Of a DNA stretch of 64,000 nucleotides, positions 26,515 through 35,305 are shown in pieces. The stretch lies in assembly GCA_021208645.1 (NCBI GenBank), contig JAJOJL010000040.1, positions 1 through 64,000 of the forward strand. The letters run 5' to 3'. This DNA comes from Bacillus sp. (in: firmicutes) (GTDB lineage: Bacteria; Bacillota; Bacilli; Bacillales; Salisediminibacteriaceae). Each line of letters starts with the position of its first letter. Position 1 is the stretch's first letter. The notes beneath the pieces were generated by a model that did no database searches, was not told the DNA's origin, and saw only the letters and a program-made list of their open reading frames with translations. The position numbers and the translations under genes are program-made.

Positions 26515-27732
26515 TTATTCATGATAGTGATAGGAAAACAGTTCGGCCAAAACTAACGTGATGGCTCCCATTAACGACCCTTTTTCTCCAAGGGATGCTG
26601 CCATGATCTTTGTTTTTAACTCGCTTCCTGTTAAAACACGAGCATTCACCACTTCTCTTAACGGAGTCATAATCAGATTCTTTGCTTTAGCTAAGCCCCC
26701 ACCAATGATAACAAGGTTTGGGTTAAACATATGAATAATATTCACGATACCGATCCCTATAAATCGGCCTGTCTTTTCTATCATTTCCAGACAAAGTTCA
26801 TCCCCATTTAATGCATGTTCATGTATTAAAGCCCCTTCAATTTTATCTAAATCACCGTTTACGGATTTCGTAAGCATTGTTTTTCTGCCTAGGGAAATTT
26901 CCCGAATCGTTCGTTCCCTTAAAGCCTGTCCAGAAGCTAGCGTTTGAAAACAGCCAAAGCCACCACATGAACATTGAGGTCCATTCAAATCAATAACCAT
27001 ATGGCCAATTTCACCTGCTATGCTTTCATGACCATTAAACAACTCCCCGTTGATCATAATACCAGCACCAATTCCCTCTCCAATGTTGATACATGTAAAA
27101 TTATCATATCCCTTCCCGTTCCCGAACCATTTTTCCCCTAACGCCATGGCTTTCGCATCATTTTCAACTCTGACAGGCAGGCCAAAGAGTTCCTCCAGCT
27201 TTTCTTTCACTGGAATGTCGTGGAGATTTAAGCTTGGCGCATAGCGGGACATCCCTTTTTTACTATCAACAATACCATGCATGGAAATACCTATTCCAAG
27301 AAGCCTGCTGGCATCTATTGCCTTGCTTCCTTTAATGTCCTTAATCACATAAACCAACTCATCCAGCAAAGATTCCATTGAAATTTCCTGAGGCATCTTC
27401 TTCTCTTTATAAATCAATAACTCACCCATAAGGTTAGAAAGCCCATAGCGAAGTTTCTTTATCCCTACGTCAACACCTATTACAAAATGGTCCGGATGGA
27501 TGACCAATAAAACAGGCTTCCTCCCTCCCGTAGAAGCGCCTGTCTCACTTTCGAGAATTAAATCCTTCGCGAGAAGTTCATTAACAATATTCGTAACAGT
27601 TGGTGGAGTCAGTTTCGTTTTTTTGGCCACATTTGCTCGAGAAATTGGCCCGTGTATACGAATGGTATTCAATACAAGCGACCGGTTTAGTGACTTCATT
27701 AATTGAAAGCTTCCTGCTATGCCCTGATTCAT
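26515..27732 (-). CDS. ROK-family transcriptional repressor (XylR-like)
   Basis: This 405-residue protein has an N-terminal winged helix (about residues 15-60; LNRSLVLNTIRIHGPISRA) and a C-terminal ROK sugar-kinase-like domain. The zinc motif CSCGGFGCF is intact and a nucleotide-type loop GVDVGIKKLRYGL follows the HTH. It lies 43 bp after galT on the same strand, so it is probably cotranscribed, and likely regulates the gal operon in response to a sugar. The palindrome near the galK promoter is a candidate operator. Confidence 0.9.
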   Translation of the reverse strand: MNQGIAGSFQLMKSLNRSLVLNTIRIHGPISRANVAKKTKLTPPTVTNIVNELLAKDLILESETGASTGGRKPVLLVIHPDHFVIGVDVGIKKLRYGLSNLMGELLIYKEKKMPQEISMESLLDELVYVIKDIKGSKAIDASRLLGIGISMHGIVDSKKGMSRYAPSLNLHDIPVKEKLEELFGLPVRVENDAKAMALGEKWFGNGKGYDNFTCINIGEGIGAGIMINGELFNGHESIAGEIGHMVIDLNGPQCSCGGFGCFQTLASGQALRERTIREISLGRKTMLTKSVNGDLDKIEGALIHEHALNGDELCLEMIEKTGRFIGIGIVNIIHMFNPNLVIIGGGLAKAKNLIMTPLREVVNARVLTGSELKTKIMAASLGEKGSLMGAITLVLAELFSYHYHE

Positions 27733-27775
27733 TTTCCTCCACCTCCTCTTTTCCCATTATAAATGACAATAAAGA

Positions 27776-29295
27776 TTATAAGCTTTTAATAAACTTCCGG
27801 AAAGCCATTTGCCCTATTTCATCTCGTTTAAACACACCTGCATGCTCTAGAATTATGGAAAAAGTATTCCCTAGTTCTTGTTGTAAAATAGATTGACAGT
27901 TATCCTTCGTTACAGGGTAATCCTTAAAATGCTTAAGGCCCATTTTTTATGTTTTAATATACTTCCTTCACGGTCAATGGCTTGTTCCGGGTCTGGTGTA
28001 AGCATTGCCTCTTCCAATAATGTCATTTCTTCAACTAATCTCCCTGGTAAAACTGCAAGTCCCATCACTTCAATCAAACCGATGTTTTCTTTTTTAATAT
28101 GATGAACTTCCCCGTGAGGATGGAAGATTCCCATCGGATGCTCGTCATTGGTTCGGTTATTTCGCAAGACAATATCTAGCTGGTAATTTTCTTGTGACAT
28201 TCTAGCAATTGGCGTCACGGTATTATGAGGAGTCTTTCCCGTACGAGAGTGAATTCCCACACTCTCATCATTGTAATGCTGCCAATTTTTCCGAATGTGT
28301 TCGGCAGCGTTGATAACATCTTGTTTAACTTGTCCTGTCACCCGTAGAACTGACATGGGCCATTTTACCTTCCCAATAGTCACACCTTTTAAATGAGAAA
28401 ACTCAAAGACTTCTTCTTCCTCTGCAACAGCCATGGGAAATTGATGGTTTCCCCCTTGATAATGGTCATGGCTTAAAATAGACCCTCCTACAATTGGTAA
28501 ATCTGCATTAGAGCCTGCAAAATAGTGTGGAAACCGTTCTACGAAATCCAATAGACGAGTAAATGTCAGCTCAGAAATTACCATTGGCTCGTGTTTATCT
28601 GACAGAATGATAGCATGCTCGTTGTAATAGACGTATGGCGAAAATTGAAGACGCCAAGACTCTCCGTTAAGGGCCAAAGGAATTGTCCGTAAGTTTTGCC
28701 TTGCTGGATGATTTAACCTCCCTGCATACCCTTCATTTTCCTTACAAAGGAGACATAATGGATAATTCGAGGATTTTACAAGCTTTGCAGCAGCAATTTC
28801 CTTCGGGTCCTTCTCTGGTTTTGACAAATTAATGGTGATTTCCAGTTCACCATAAGGAGTTTCTGCCTTCCAATTAAGATTTTTTTTAATACGGTCCTGT
28901 CTAATATAATGGGTATCTTTACTGTACTGATAAAACCACTTTGTTGCCCCTATTGAATTTTGTTCCTTTTCTATTTGTGTAAATTCGTGGATCACTGTCG
29001 ATGGTCTTGCTGTTAAACATCCCATAATCTTCGTATCTAACAAATCTCTTTCCGTAACTGTATTATTTTTTATACGGCCAGTTTTATAAGCCCATTCCAA
29101 TATAGGCTCTAGTAACTCTGCTGGCTCAACCGTCGCAGGAACATTCATGATTACATCGTTGGGCTCGTATTCATCTATTTGGAGACATTCCAAAATGGCA
29201 TTACGGCAAAAAACTGTATCTTCCAAGCTAATTAGCTTTTTATTAATACCGTACTGAAGTAACCGTTCAATATGCCCATAAATAGTATTAGACAT
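27776..29295 (-). pseudogene. galT: Galactose-1-phosphate uridylyltransferase GalT, one frameshift
   Basis: Enzyme of the Leloir pathway that exchanges UMP between UDP-glucose and galactose-1-phosphate; the Bacillus (GalT2) type of ~500 residues. The ATG at 29295 follows GGGGAGG; upstream in-frame codons are in galE. The frame breaks in a run of six T (27943-27948): as written it ends WALSILRITL, whereas adding one base gives KKMGLKHFKDYPVTKDN and the true C-terminus to 27776, about 506 residues in total. Homopolymer indel, probably a sequencing error. Confidence 0.9.
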
Positions 29296-29321
29296 TTTCC
29301 TCCCCCTGTTCTTTTCCAAAA

Positions 29322-30311
29322 TTAATGACGATAGCCATTTGGATTTCGCTGATGCCACTTCCACGCCGTTTCAATAATATCTTCAACATTCGTGTAAATA
29401 GGCTTCCAGCCTAGTACATTAGTAGCTTTTTCCGAGGAGGCAATTAATACGGCCGGATCCCCTGCTCTCCTTGGTGATACCTCTCTATTTATGGTTACAC
29501 CTGTTACACTCTCAGCAGCGTCAATTATTTGTTTTACACTGAATCCATTCCCATTGCCTAGATTAAAAATATCGCTTTCACCATTATTTCTCAAATGGTC
29601 TAAAGCCAGTAAATGTGCTTGAATTAAGTCAGAAACATGAATATAGTCCCTAATACAAGTGCCGTCTTCCGTAGGGTAATCATCCCCAAATATTTTTATA
29701 GAGTCCCTTTGCCCTAAGGCTGCCTGGAGGACGATGGGAATTAAATGTGTCTCAGGGCGATGATCTTCACCAATGGAATGGTTTGGGTGGGCACCTGCCA
29801 CATTAAAGTAGCGGAGTACTACATAGTTAAGGCCATAGGCTTGGTCAGTCCATTTTAGCAATTTCTCTACTGCCAACTTTGTTTCGCCGTACGGATTGGC
29901 CGGGATCGTCTTATCCCCTTCTGAAATAGGTACACTTTCTGGCTCCCCATAGGTTGCTGCCGTTGATGAAAATACAATATTTTTCACGCCGTACTCCACC
30001 ATTTTTTTCAAAAGACAAATGGCTCCGTATACATTATTTTCATAGTATTGAAGAGGATTCTCTACACTAACACCTACTAAAGAATCGGCCGCAAAATGCA
30101 TTACTGCATCAATATGATTATCTCGAAATATCTTGTTGAGGATATCCATGTCTTGAAGTCTACCAATATATAGCTTTGCACCTTCTAAAACTGCCTCCTT
30201 ATGGCCAGTCTGAAGGTTATCGATGACAACAACTTCTTCCCCCTTATCCAATAAATCCGCCACCGCATGACTGCCAATGTATCCAGCTCCACCGCAAACC
30301 AATATTGCCAT
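29322..30311 (-). CDS. galE: UDP-glucose 4-epimerase GalE
   Basis: This 329-residue short-chain dehydrogenase-type enzyme interconverts UDP-glucose and UDP-galactose with bound NAD. The N-terminal GGAGYIGSH binds NAD, and the catalytic S-x24-Y-x3-K set is visible (SSTAATYG...NPYGETKLAVE). Full length for the family. It lies 34 bp downstream of galK and 26 bp upstream of galT, within the operon. It regenerates UDP-glucose for GalT. Confidence 0.96.
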   Translation of the reverse strand: MAILVCGGAGYIGSHAVADLLDKGEEVVVIDNLQTGHKEAVLEGAKLYIGRLQDMDILNKIFRDNHIDAVMHFAADSLVGVSVENPLQYYENNVYGAICLLKKMVEYGVKNIVFSSTAATYGEPESVPISEGDKTIPANPYGETKLAVEKLLKWTDQAYGLNYVVLRYFNVAGAHPNHSIGEDHRPETHLIPIVLQAALGQRDSIKIFGDDYPTEDGTCIRDYIHVSDLIQAHLLALDHLRNNGESDIFNLGNGNGFSVKQIIDAAESVTGVTINREVSPRRAGDPAVLIASSEKATNVLGWKPIYTNVEDIIETAWKWHQRNPNGYRH

Positions 30312-30345
30312 TACTGCACTCTCCCTTCTTATATTATGAAGTTAT

Positions 30346-31524
30346 TTACGTTAGCTTTTTCGCTCCATCACCAATGCCTACTACGTAAAAATCAGCTTTG
30401 AGTCCTGTAGCAGCCTCGTATTTTTCACCGATTCGCTTCAAGGTTTCTTCCATGTTTTCCTCCCGAATTAAGCTGACTGTGCAACCCCCAAAGCCTGCAC
30501 CTGTCATTCTAGATCCTAGTACTTCCTCTTCCTCCCAAGCGGCATTCACTAAGGCATCTAAATGCTCTCCCGTTACTTCATAATCATCCCTTAACGAAAC
30601 ATGAGACTCATTCATTAATTTCCCGAACCCTGCTACATCCTGGTTCTTTAATTTTTGTGCCGCTTCTTTTGTTCTTACGTTTTCCGTTACTGCATGCTTG
30701 GCTCTTCTAGCTACCACAGGGTCTGATATATGTGTCTTGAGCTTTAAAAACTCGTTGTTGGATAGTTCACATAAATTATCAATCGTTGTGACTGCCTGTA
30801 AATCCCTTAGGGCCTGCTCACATTCAGAACGCCTTTCATTATATTTAGAGTCGGCTAAACCCCTACGCTTGTTCGTGTTGGCAATGACAAGCTTTACACC
30901 ATTCAGCTTGACTGGAGCATAGTGATATTCCAACGAATGACAATCAAGTAGAACAGCATTTTCCTCTTTGCCCATACCAATGGCAAATTGATCCATTATG
31001 CCACAATTCACTCCGATATACTGATTCTCTGCTTCCTGAGCATATTTAACAAGTTGTACCCGATCTGCTTGGAAGTCATTCAACCAATCCCACATAATTG
31101 CCGTTACTAATTCAATTGAAGCAGACGAGGACAGTCCGGCTCCATTGGGAATATCTCCATAAAAGACTGCATCAAAGCCGTATTCTCCTATGTAACCGTG
31201 TTTTTTCATTGTTTCAATCACCCCTTTTGGGTAATTGGCCCAATTATGATCCTCATTATATTCAAGACTTCCAACAGAGAGTTCTACAACCCCAATATTA
31301 GGGAAGTTATCTGAATACATCCTAATTTTTCGGTCTGCCCTAGGGCTTATAACTACATAAGTTCCAACAGTTAGGGCGCATGGAAAAACCAGTCCCCCAT
31401 TATAGTCGGTGTGTTCTCCAATTAAATTTACCCGTCCTGGTGCAAAGAAAAAATGAAGACCTCTGTTCCCTTCACTAGATCCATAGACTTTGTTAAATAA
31501 ATTAATTAATTCATCCTTTGTCAT
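30346..31524 (-). CDS. galK: Galactokinase GalK
   Basis: This 392-residue GHMP-family kinase phosphorylates galactose to galactose-1-phosphate with ATP. The galactokinase signature GRVNLIGEHTDYNGG is near residue 33, the ATP loop GAGLSSSASIE near residue 130, and the third GHMP motif GAGFGGC near the C-terminus. First gene of the gal operon, start ATG at 31524 with GGAGGGA upstream. Transcribed from a promoter at 31562-31590 next to a palindromic operator. Confidence 0.96.
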   Translation of the reverse strand: MTKDELINLFNKVYGSSEGNRGLHFFFAPGRVNLIGEHTDYNGGLVFPCALTVGTYVVISPRADRKIRMYSDNFPNIGVVELSVGSLEYNEDHNWANYPKGVIETMKKHGYIGEYGFDAVFYGDIPNGAGLSSSASIELVTAIMWDWLNDFQADRVQLVKYAQEAENQYIGVNCGIMDQFAIGMGKEENAVLLDCHSLEYHYAPVKLNGVKLVIANTNKRRGLADSKYNERRSECEQALRDLQAVTTIDNLCELSNNEFLKLKTHISDPVVARRAKHAVTENVRTKEAAQKLKNQDVAGFGKLMNESHVSLRDDYEVTGEHLDALVNAAWEEEEVLGSRMTGAGFGGCTVSLIREENMEETLKRIGEKYEAATGLKADFYVVGIGDGAKKLT

Positions 31525-31561
31525 ATGACTCCCTCCAAATGCACTAACTTTTTATAAGTAT

Positions 31562-31614
31562 ATTATACATTTCCTTGGGTGATTTTGAAATCTTTATTAA
31601 TTTATTTAATAAAG
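31562..31614 (-). promoter_or_regulatory. gal operon promoter and palindromic operator
   Basis: On the minus strand, TTTCAA (31590-31585), 17 bp, then TATAAT (31567-31562) form the promoter. Just upstream, CTTTATTAA (31592-31600) and TTAATAAAG (31606-31614) form a perfect 9-bp inverted repeat with a 5-bp spacer. The ROK regulator encoded in the same operon is the likely binder. Confidence 0.6.
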
Positions 31615-31744
31615 TTTCTTGTGATTGGTTGATCTTCACAGAATTAGTTGTTATCACAATCCCTTTTCAGAAAAACACCTCTCATTCCTTCTTATCATAG
31701 AATAATTATGTACTTTTTTATGTCAAAGCTTAGGAGTGATAAAT

Positions 31745-31867
31745 TTGGAACAACAGGATAATCTCAGCCTGGTGGTAAAATCCCTGTTTTTTTTAGGTTC
31801 ACTTCTATTTTTCATTGCCACCTATCTAAACCTTCAAGACGAGGTTAAAATGGTAATAACCTGTTAA
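31745..31867 (+). CDS. Probable small membrane protein (40 aa)
   Basis: A TTG start at 31745 has AGGAGTG 6 bp upstream, an ideal Shine-Dalgarno. The 40-residue product has a polar N-terminus (MEQQDNLSLVVKS), one clear hydrophobic helix (LFFLGSLLFFIATYL) and a polar tail. Size and layout suit a small regulatory membrane protein. Isolated between gal and the next minus-strand gene. No family recognised. Confidence 0.5.
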   Translation: MEQQDNLSLVVKSLFFLGSLLFFIATYLNLQDEVKMVITC

Positions 31868-31955
31868 ACTAATTTTTTATTTCCAAAATCGAATGTCCTG
31901 CCATCACCTCTGTTATGTTAAAGCCACTTATACGATTCCCTCTTCAAGGCAAAAA

Positions 31956-32004
31956 AAGAAATGGATGTATAAAAAGGATATTCCTGTCTATACATCCATT
32001 TCTT
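31956..32004 (-). terminator. Strong hairpin terminator
   Basis: A perfect 16-bp stem (31956-31971 with 31989-32004) closes a 17-nt loop. On the minus strand it is followed by seven T, so it terminates the gene at 32041. Confidence 0.85.
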
Positions 32005-32040
32005 ATATTTTCAAAACCAGTAACTACTCATGTTTTTTAA

Positions 32041-32379
32041 TTAATGGCAATAGGCCAGGCCAAACTCATCAAATTGACCAGTAACGTCTATTATAAATGC
32101 CACATCCAAATCTTCATCTAACCTTAAGGCAAGTTCATATTTTTCTCCACCTACTATTGACTTTAACTGAATAGCATACCTGTCTTCTTCTTCCCAATAC
32201 TTAACTTTCTCAACATCTATTTCATCCTCTTGCAAGGAATAATTCTCGACTACAAATTCTATACTTCTTTCGGCAGCAGCTTTCTGTCCGGCAGATACGC
32301 CTCCCCCGCCAATAAAAAACCAGCAAATGGCTATAACAAAAGCTCCTGATAAAATAATGGTTAGCTTCAGACGGGACAT
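32041..32379 (-). CDS. Hypothetical membrane-anchored or secreted protein
   Basis: This 112-residue protein starts with a hydrophobic segment (residues 5-28, LTIILSGAFVIAICWFFIGG) followed by a ~80-residue soluble domain rich in acidic residues (YSLQEDEIDVEKVKYWEEE). The architecture is that of a single-pass membrane-anchored extracytoplasmic protein. The ATG at 32379 is preceded by GGGAGGG. No homologous family recognised. Followed by a strong terminator. Confidence 0.65.
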   Translation of the reverse strand: MSRLKLTIILSGAFVIAICWFFIGGGGVSAGQKAAAERSIEFVVENYSLQEDEIDVEKVKYWEEEDRYAIQLKSIVGGEKYELALRLDEDLDVAFIIDVTGQFDEFGLAYCH

Positions 32380-32522
32380 GCATCCACCCTCCCTTTATCA
32401 CACTTTCTGTATTAATTATTATATAATGTATAGCTCGAAAAGGGAACTAATTCTCAGTAAGTTTATAGGATTTATTTGAGTTAGCTGATGAGACAACCTA
32501 AGAAATCTTTTTTTAAAATGAG

Positions 32523-32554
32523 AAAAATGCTGAGAAATGAATTCTCAGCATTTT
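32523..32554 (-). terminator. Terminator of dps
   Basis: AAATGCTGAGAA pairs with TTCTCAGCATTT over a 5-nt loop. Both strands carry T-rich ends. Confidence 0.8.
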
Positions 32555-32562
32555 TGAAAGGA

Positions 32563-33021
32563 TTATACTCTCGTTGGTACCTTATTTAAGTACGCCTTTA
32601 ACATCCAGTTATGTTTTTCTATGGAAGCTCTCATACCGATAAATAAGTCTGCTGTCGGATGATCGTTGCCATCTTCTGCTAGCTCAATAATTTTCTCCAA
32701 GTCCTTCTTCAAGTGATCAAAATCCTCTGATAGGGTAGCCACCATTTCTGAAGGTGCTTCTCCTCCTCTAGCTTCTTCAATAGAGGCTTTGTCTAGGTAA
32801 TCGCGTAATGTGGAAATAGGCTCGCCACCGATCATTAAAATACGCTCTGCGATTTCATCAATATAACCTGCAGCTTCTGTATAAATCTCTTCAAACTTTT
32901 CGTGAAGTAAGAAGAAGTCCTGCCCCTTTACATACCAGTGATAATGATGAAGCTTCGTGTTTAATACGTTCCAATTGGCTAGTTGTTTATTCATTGTTTG
33001 TACAAGATTAGTTCTACTCAT
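32563..33021 (-). CDS. dps: DNA-protecting ferritin-like protein Dps
   Basis: This 152-residue ferritin-family protein forms dodecamers, oxidises Fe2+ with H2O2 and binds DNA. The ATG at 33021 is chosen because AAGGAG lies 11 bp upstream; the GTG at 33033 is an alternative. The inter-subunit ferroxidase residues are visible in HHYHWYVKGQDFFLLHEKFEE and YIDEIAERI (shown in parts). A PerR-type box overlaps the promoter. Monocistronic with a terminator. Confidence 0.93.
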   Translation of the reverse strand: MSRTNLVQTMNKQLANWNVLNTKLHHYHWYVKGQDFFLLHEKFEEIYTEAAGYIDEIAERILMIGGEPISTLRDYLDKASIEEARGGEAPSEMVATLSEDFDHLKKDLEKIIELAEDGNDHPTADLFIGMRASIEKHNWMLKAYLNKVPTRV

Positions 33022-33070
33022 GTTATAAAACACTCCTTCTTTGAATGGGCTAATATCTTATTATGTTTTC

Positions 33071-33115
33071 ATTATATACCAAACTATAAAAAGTATCAAT
33101 TAATAATAATTATAA
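33071..33115 (-). promoter_or_regulatory. dps promoter with PerR-like box
   Basis: On the minus strand TTGATA (33099-33094), 17 bp, TATAAT (33076-33071) form a near-consensus promoter. Directly upstream (33115-33101) TTATAATTATTATTA matches the PerR consensus at 14 of 15 positions. Peroxide-inducible expression is expected. Confidence 0.8.
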
Positions 33116-33213
33116 TTTAGTAATTATTTTATTTGAATGGACTGACCCTTACTATTTTACCTTTTATCATGGAATGTTATCCAAATCTCTTGTTTACCTG
33201 TTTATTCCATACC

Positions 33214-33724
33214 TCATATGTATATTGCCATTAATTCTTCATCCCAGTATTGCCCTTTATATTTAAAGGCCTGTTTCTCTACACCATACGTTTGAAAACC
33301 TAGTGTAGAATAAAACTGTTTAGCTTTTTGGTTGCTTGTTACAACCATTAATTGAAGTTGCTCAAGGTTTCTTTTTTTTACTGTCTTCGATAATTGCTTC
33401 CATCAAACGCTTCCCAATCCCCTGCCCCCTCACGGTCTTGGACACATACATTCCCAATAAACTTCCCTTGTGTTTCATTTTTTCTAAGGGAAACCTCCTT
33501 ACAGTAGCAACGGCAGCTAACCTCCCGTCTACAAATGCACCATAAGTGGCCATTCCTTCTCCCGTAATGAATGATTTTATATTTTGTTTCGGATCATCAC
33601 CAGTTAATGTTTCTTCAAGGGTTGCCGCAAATGCTTCCGGGTTGTTTTGTAAAGCTTCTAGTCGAAGTAGCCAATATATATTAATATCTTCTTCTGTCAA
33701 AATTTTCACTTCCATACTCGCCAT
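33214..33724 (-). pseudogene. GNAT-family N-acetyltransferase, one frameshift
   Basis: This acyl-CoA-dependent acetyltransferase reads through the acetyl-CoA loop (VSKTVRGQGIGKRLMEAI) and then breaks in a run of eight T (33372-33379). One base fewer continues with VKKRNLEQLQLMVVTSNQ and KQFYSTLGF, the normal C-terminus, ending at 33214 with about 169 residues. Substrate unknown. The ATG at 33724 is preceded by GGAGATGGAG. It lies just downstream of the LysR gene on the same strand, so it may be a target or cotranscribed partner. Confidence 0.85.
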
Positions 33725-33744
33725 TAATCTCCATCTCCCATGTC

Positions 33745-34597
33745 CTATAAAAGATTTTGAATAGATAAAAAAGCCTTCACTTGTGGAAGAGTTTCAGACT
33801 CCTTAGAATAAGTAATCCATGTTTCCCTCGTTAAAGGATTACCGTCTACAAACAAAGGATTTTTGTCATAACCTTCTTCCCCTAAATCGGAGATAGCGCT
33901 TTGGGGGAGGACGGCAATCCCAATCCCTTTTTTCATTAATTGCTTACAGGTCTCTATTTGGTCCACTTTTATAATTTGTGAAAATTTAAATTCATCATTG
34001 TCCATAAGCCATTTGCTCACTAATGATTGAAGTGTTTCGTCCCCTTCAAAAACAATAAGGGGACGGCTCGAATCGACGATTGGATCACCGCTGTGTTTCT
34101 TAATGAGATATAATTGATCACTTAAAAAGTGGTGACAAGGTTGTGTTTTGATTTTTTCTCCCCTAAAAATGGTTATATGGAAATTTTTAATGCTTCTTCG
34201 TATTTCTTGACTTAATCCTGTCGTTAGCTGCAATTGAACTTTCGGGTATTTTTTTTATGTATTTTTCCAAAAGATTAGGAAGTACGTAAAGGCCAACAAC
34301 TGAGGAAACACCCAGAGATAAACTGCCCCCTACTTCCTTTTCCAAAGCTGCTAATTCATTTTTTAATTGGGCTTCCTTGAGTAATAGCTCCTCACCGTGA
34401 GCAACCACCTTTTCCCCAGCAGGTGTGATCATTAACTGCCTCGGTGTACGAATAAACATTTCTACACCCCAAGTTTGTTCAATTTGCTTTAAACGTTGAC
34501 TTATTGCAGGCTGTGAAATCATCAGTCTCTCCGCTGCCCCCTTAACAGTCCCTGCTTTATGTAAGGTAACTAAAACTTCATAATCCTCTACCTTCAT
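33745..34597 (-). pseudogene. LysR-family transcriptional regulator, one frameshift
   Basis: The ATG at 34597 starts MKVEDYEVLVTLHKAGT, the LysR winged-helix (residues 1-60), with the recognition helix ISQPAISQRLKQIE. After LLEKYIKK the frame breaks in a run of eight T (34249-34256); one base fewer gives YPKVQLQLTTGLSQEI and a complete effector-binding domain, about 283 residues. It resembles YtlI/CysL-type sulfur regulators in outline, but this is not certain. Homopolymer indel, likely a sequencing error. Confidence 0.85.
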
Positions 34598-34672
34598 TAC
34601 CCAATCACACCCTCTGTTTAAATTCCTCTTATAGATTCTTTTTTTCAAAACAACTATGGCTTTACAGCCACT

Positions 34673-34761
34673 ACCATGACAGGAACGCAGCCGTTGCATT
34701 CTATTTAGAGCTGACAGGAGGGGGTTTCTCCTGCCCAGCAAGCGACGAGCAAAACCATTGC
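34673..34761. repeat. Dispersed structured element, copy C
   Basis: The most diverged copy (about 89 bp). It keeps GTTGC with GCGAC (one G-T pair), the apical GCTGACAGGAG arm and the terminal CATTGC, but the 3' apical arm is damaged (CTCCTGCCCAGC). It lies upstream of the LysR gene. Confidence 0.65.
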
Positions 34762-34793
34762 CAATTCAAATTAACAATCTCTTATACAAAATA

Positions 34794-34832
34794 ATAACAA
34801 AATTACTGTTACCTTATACAGTATTTTGTTAT
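34794..34832. repeat. Long inverted repeat
   Basis: ATAACAAAATTACTGT (34794-34809) pairs with ACAGTATTTTGTTAT (34818-34832) with one unpaired base, over an 8-nt loop, followed by T-rich DNA. It could be a terminator or an operator. No gene lies within 460 bp downstream. Confidence 0.5.
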
Positions 34833-35019
34833 ACAATTTTTTCTGGATTTGCTTATTCCTGTAATACGTGCTATACTAAGCCCTGTCTTCGCAAAGAATA
34901 TTATGATTTTGCTTTTTCGAAAATAATTTATAGATATAACAGAAGGAATCTAGTCAACATTAATTGTTTCGATATATATTTTAGTATCTTGATTTAACTC
35001 TGAGTTCCTTATTTTCACT

Positions 35020-35176
35020 GGAACGGTCTCGGAGCCGTAAGGACGAAAGAGTAGGTAGGGCTTTCGTTATTTAAGTTTTCAGCAGTAATTTAATGATCTA
35101 CCGCGGCAAAATAATTTTTAAAGTAACGTCATAATAAACGAGGGTAAACTACTTCCAAGGTGGTTTACCCTTTTTA
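35020..35176 (+). promoter_or_regulatory. Structured leader ending in a terminator upstream of the LOG gene
   Basis: Successive hairpins ACGG/CCGT (35023-35038) and ACGAAAG/CTTTCGT (35043-35067) are followed by ACCGCGG (35100-35106) and then a terminator hairpin GGGTAAAC/GTTTACCC (35142-35170) with five T. The ACCGCGG plus terminator layout resembles the 3' part of a T-box leader, but the specifier region is not recognisable. The gene starts 130 bp further. The rest of the 708-bp region 34598-35305 holds copy C and the inverted repeat. Confidence 0.4.
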
Positions 35177-35305
35177 TAATACGAGTTATTCATTTTCATG
35201 CTCTATCAAAGGTATAATAACAGAAATGGACTTTTACACAGATACCCTATAATTGTGCGTCGCATAACAAAGTTTACATAGTACACAGAAGGGAAGTAGG
35301 TTTCA

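Noticed and set aside
31893-32084. 63-codon frame over a terminator
   Set aside because: It runs through a perfect 16-bp terminator stem and has no start signal.
34758-34997. 79-codon plus-strand frame with several Cys
   Set aside because: No ribosome-binding site and poor codon character; overlaps structured element C and the inverted repeat.
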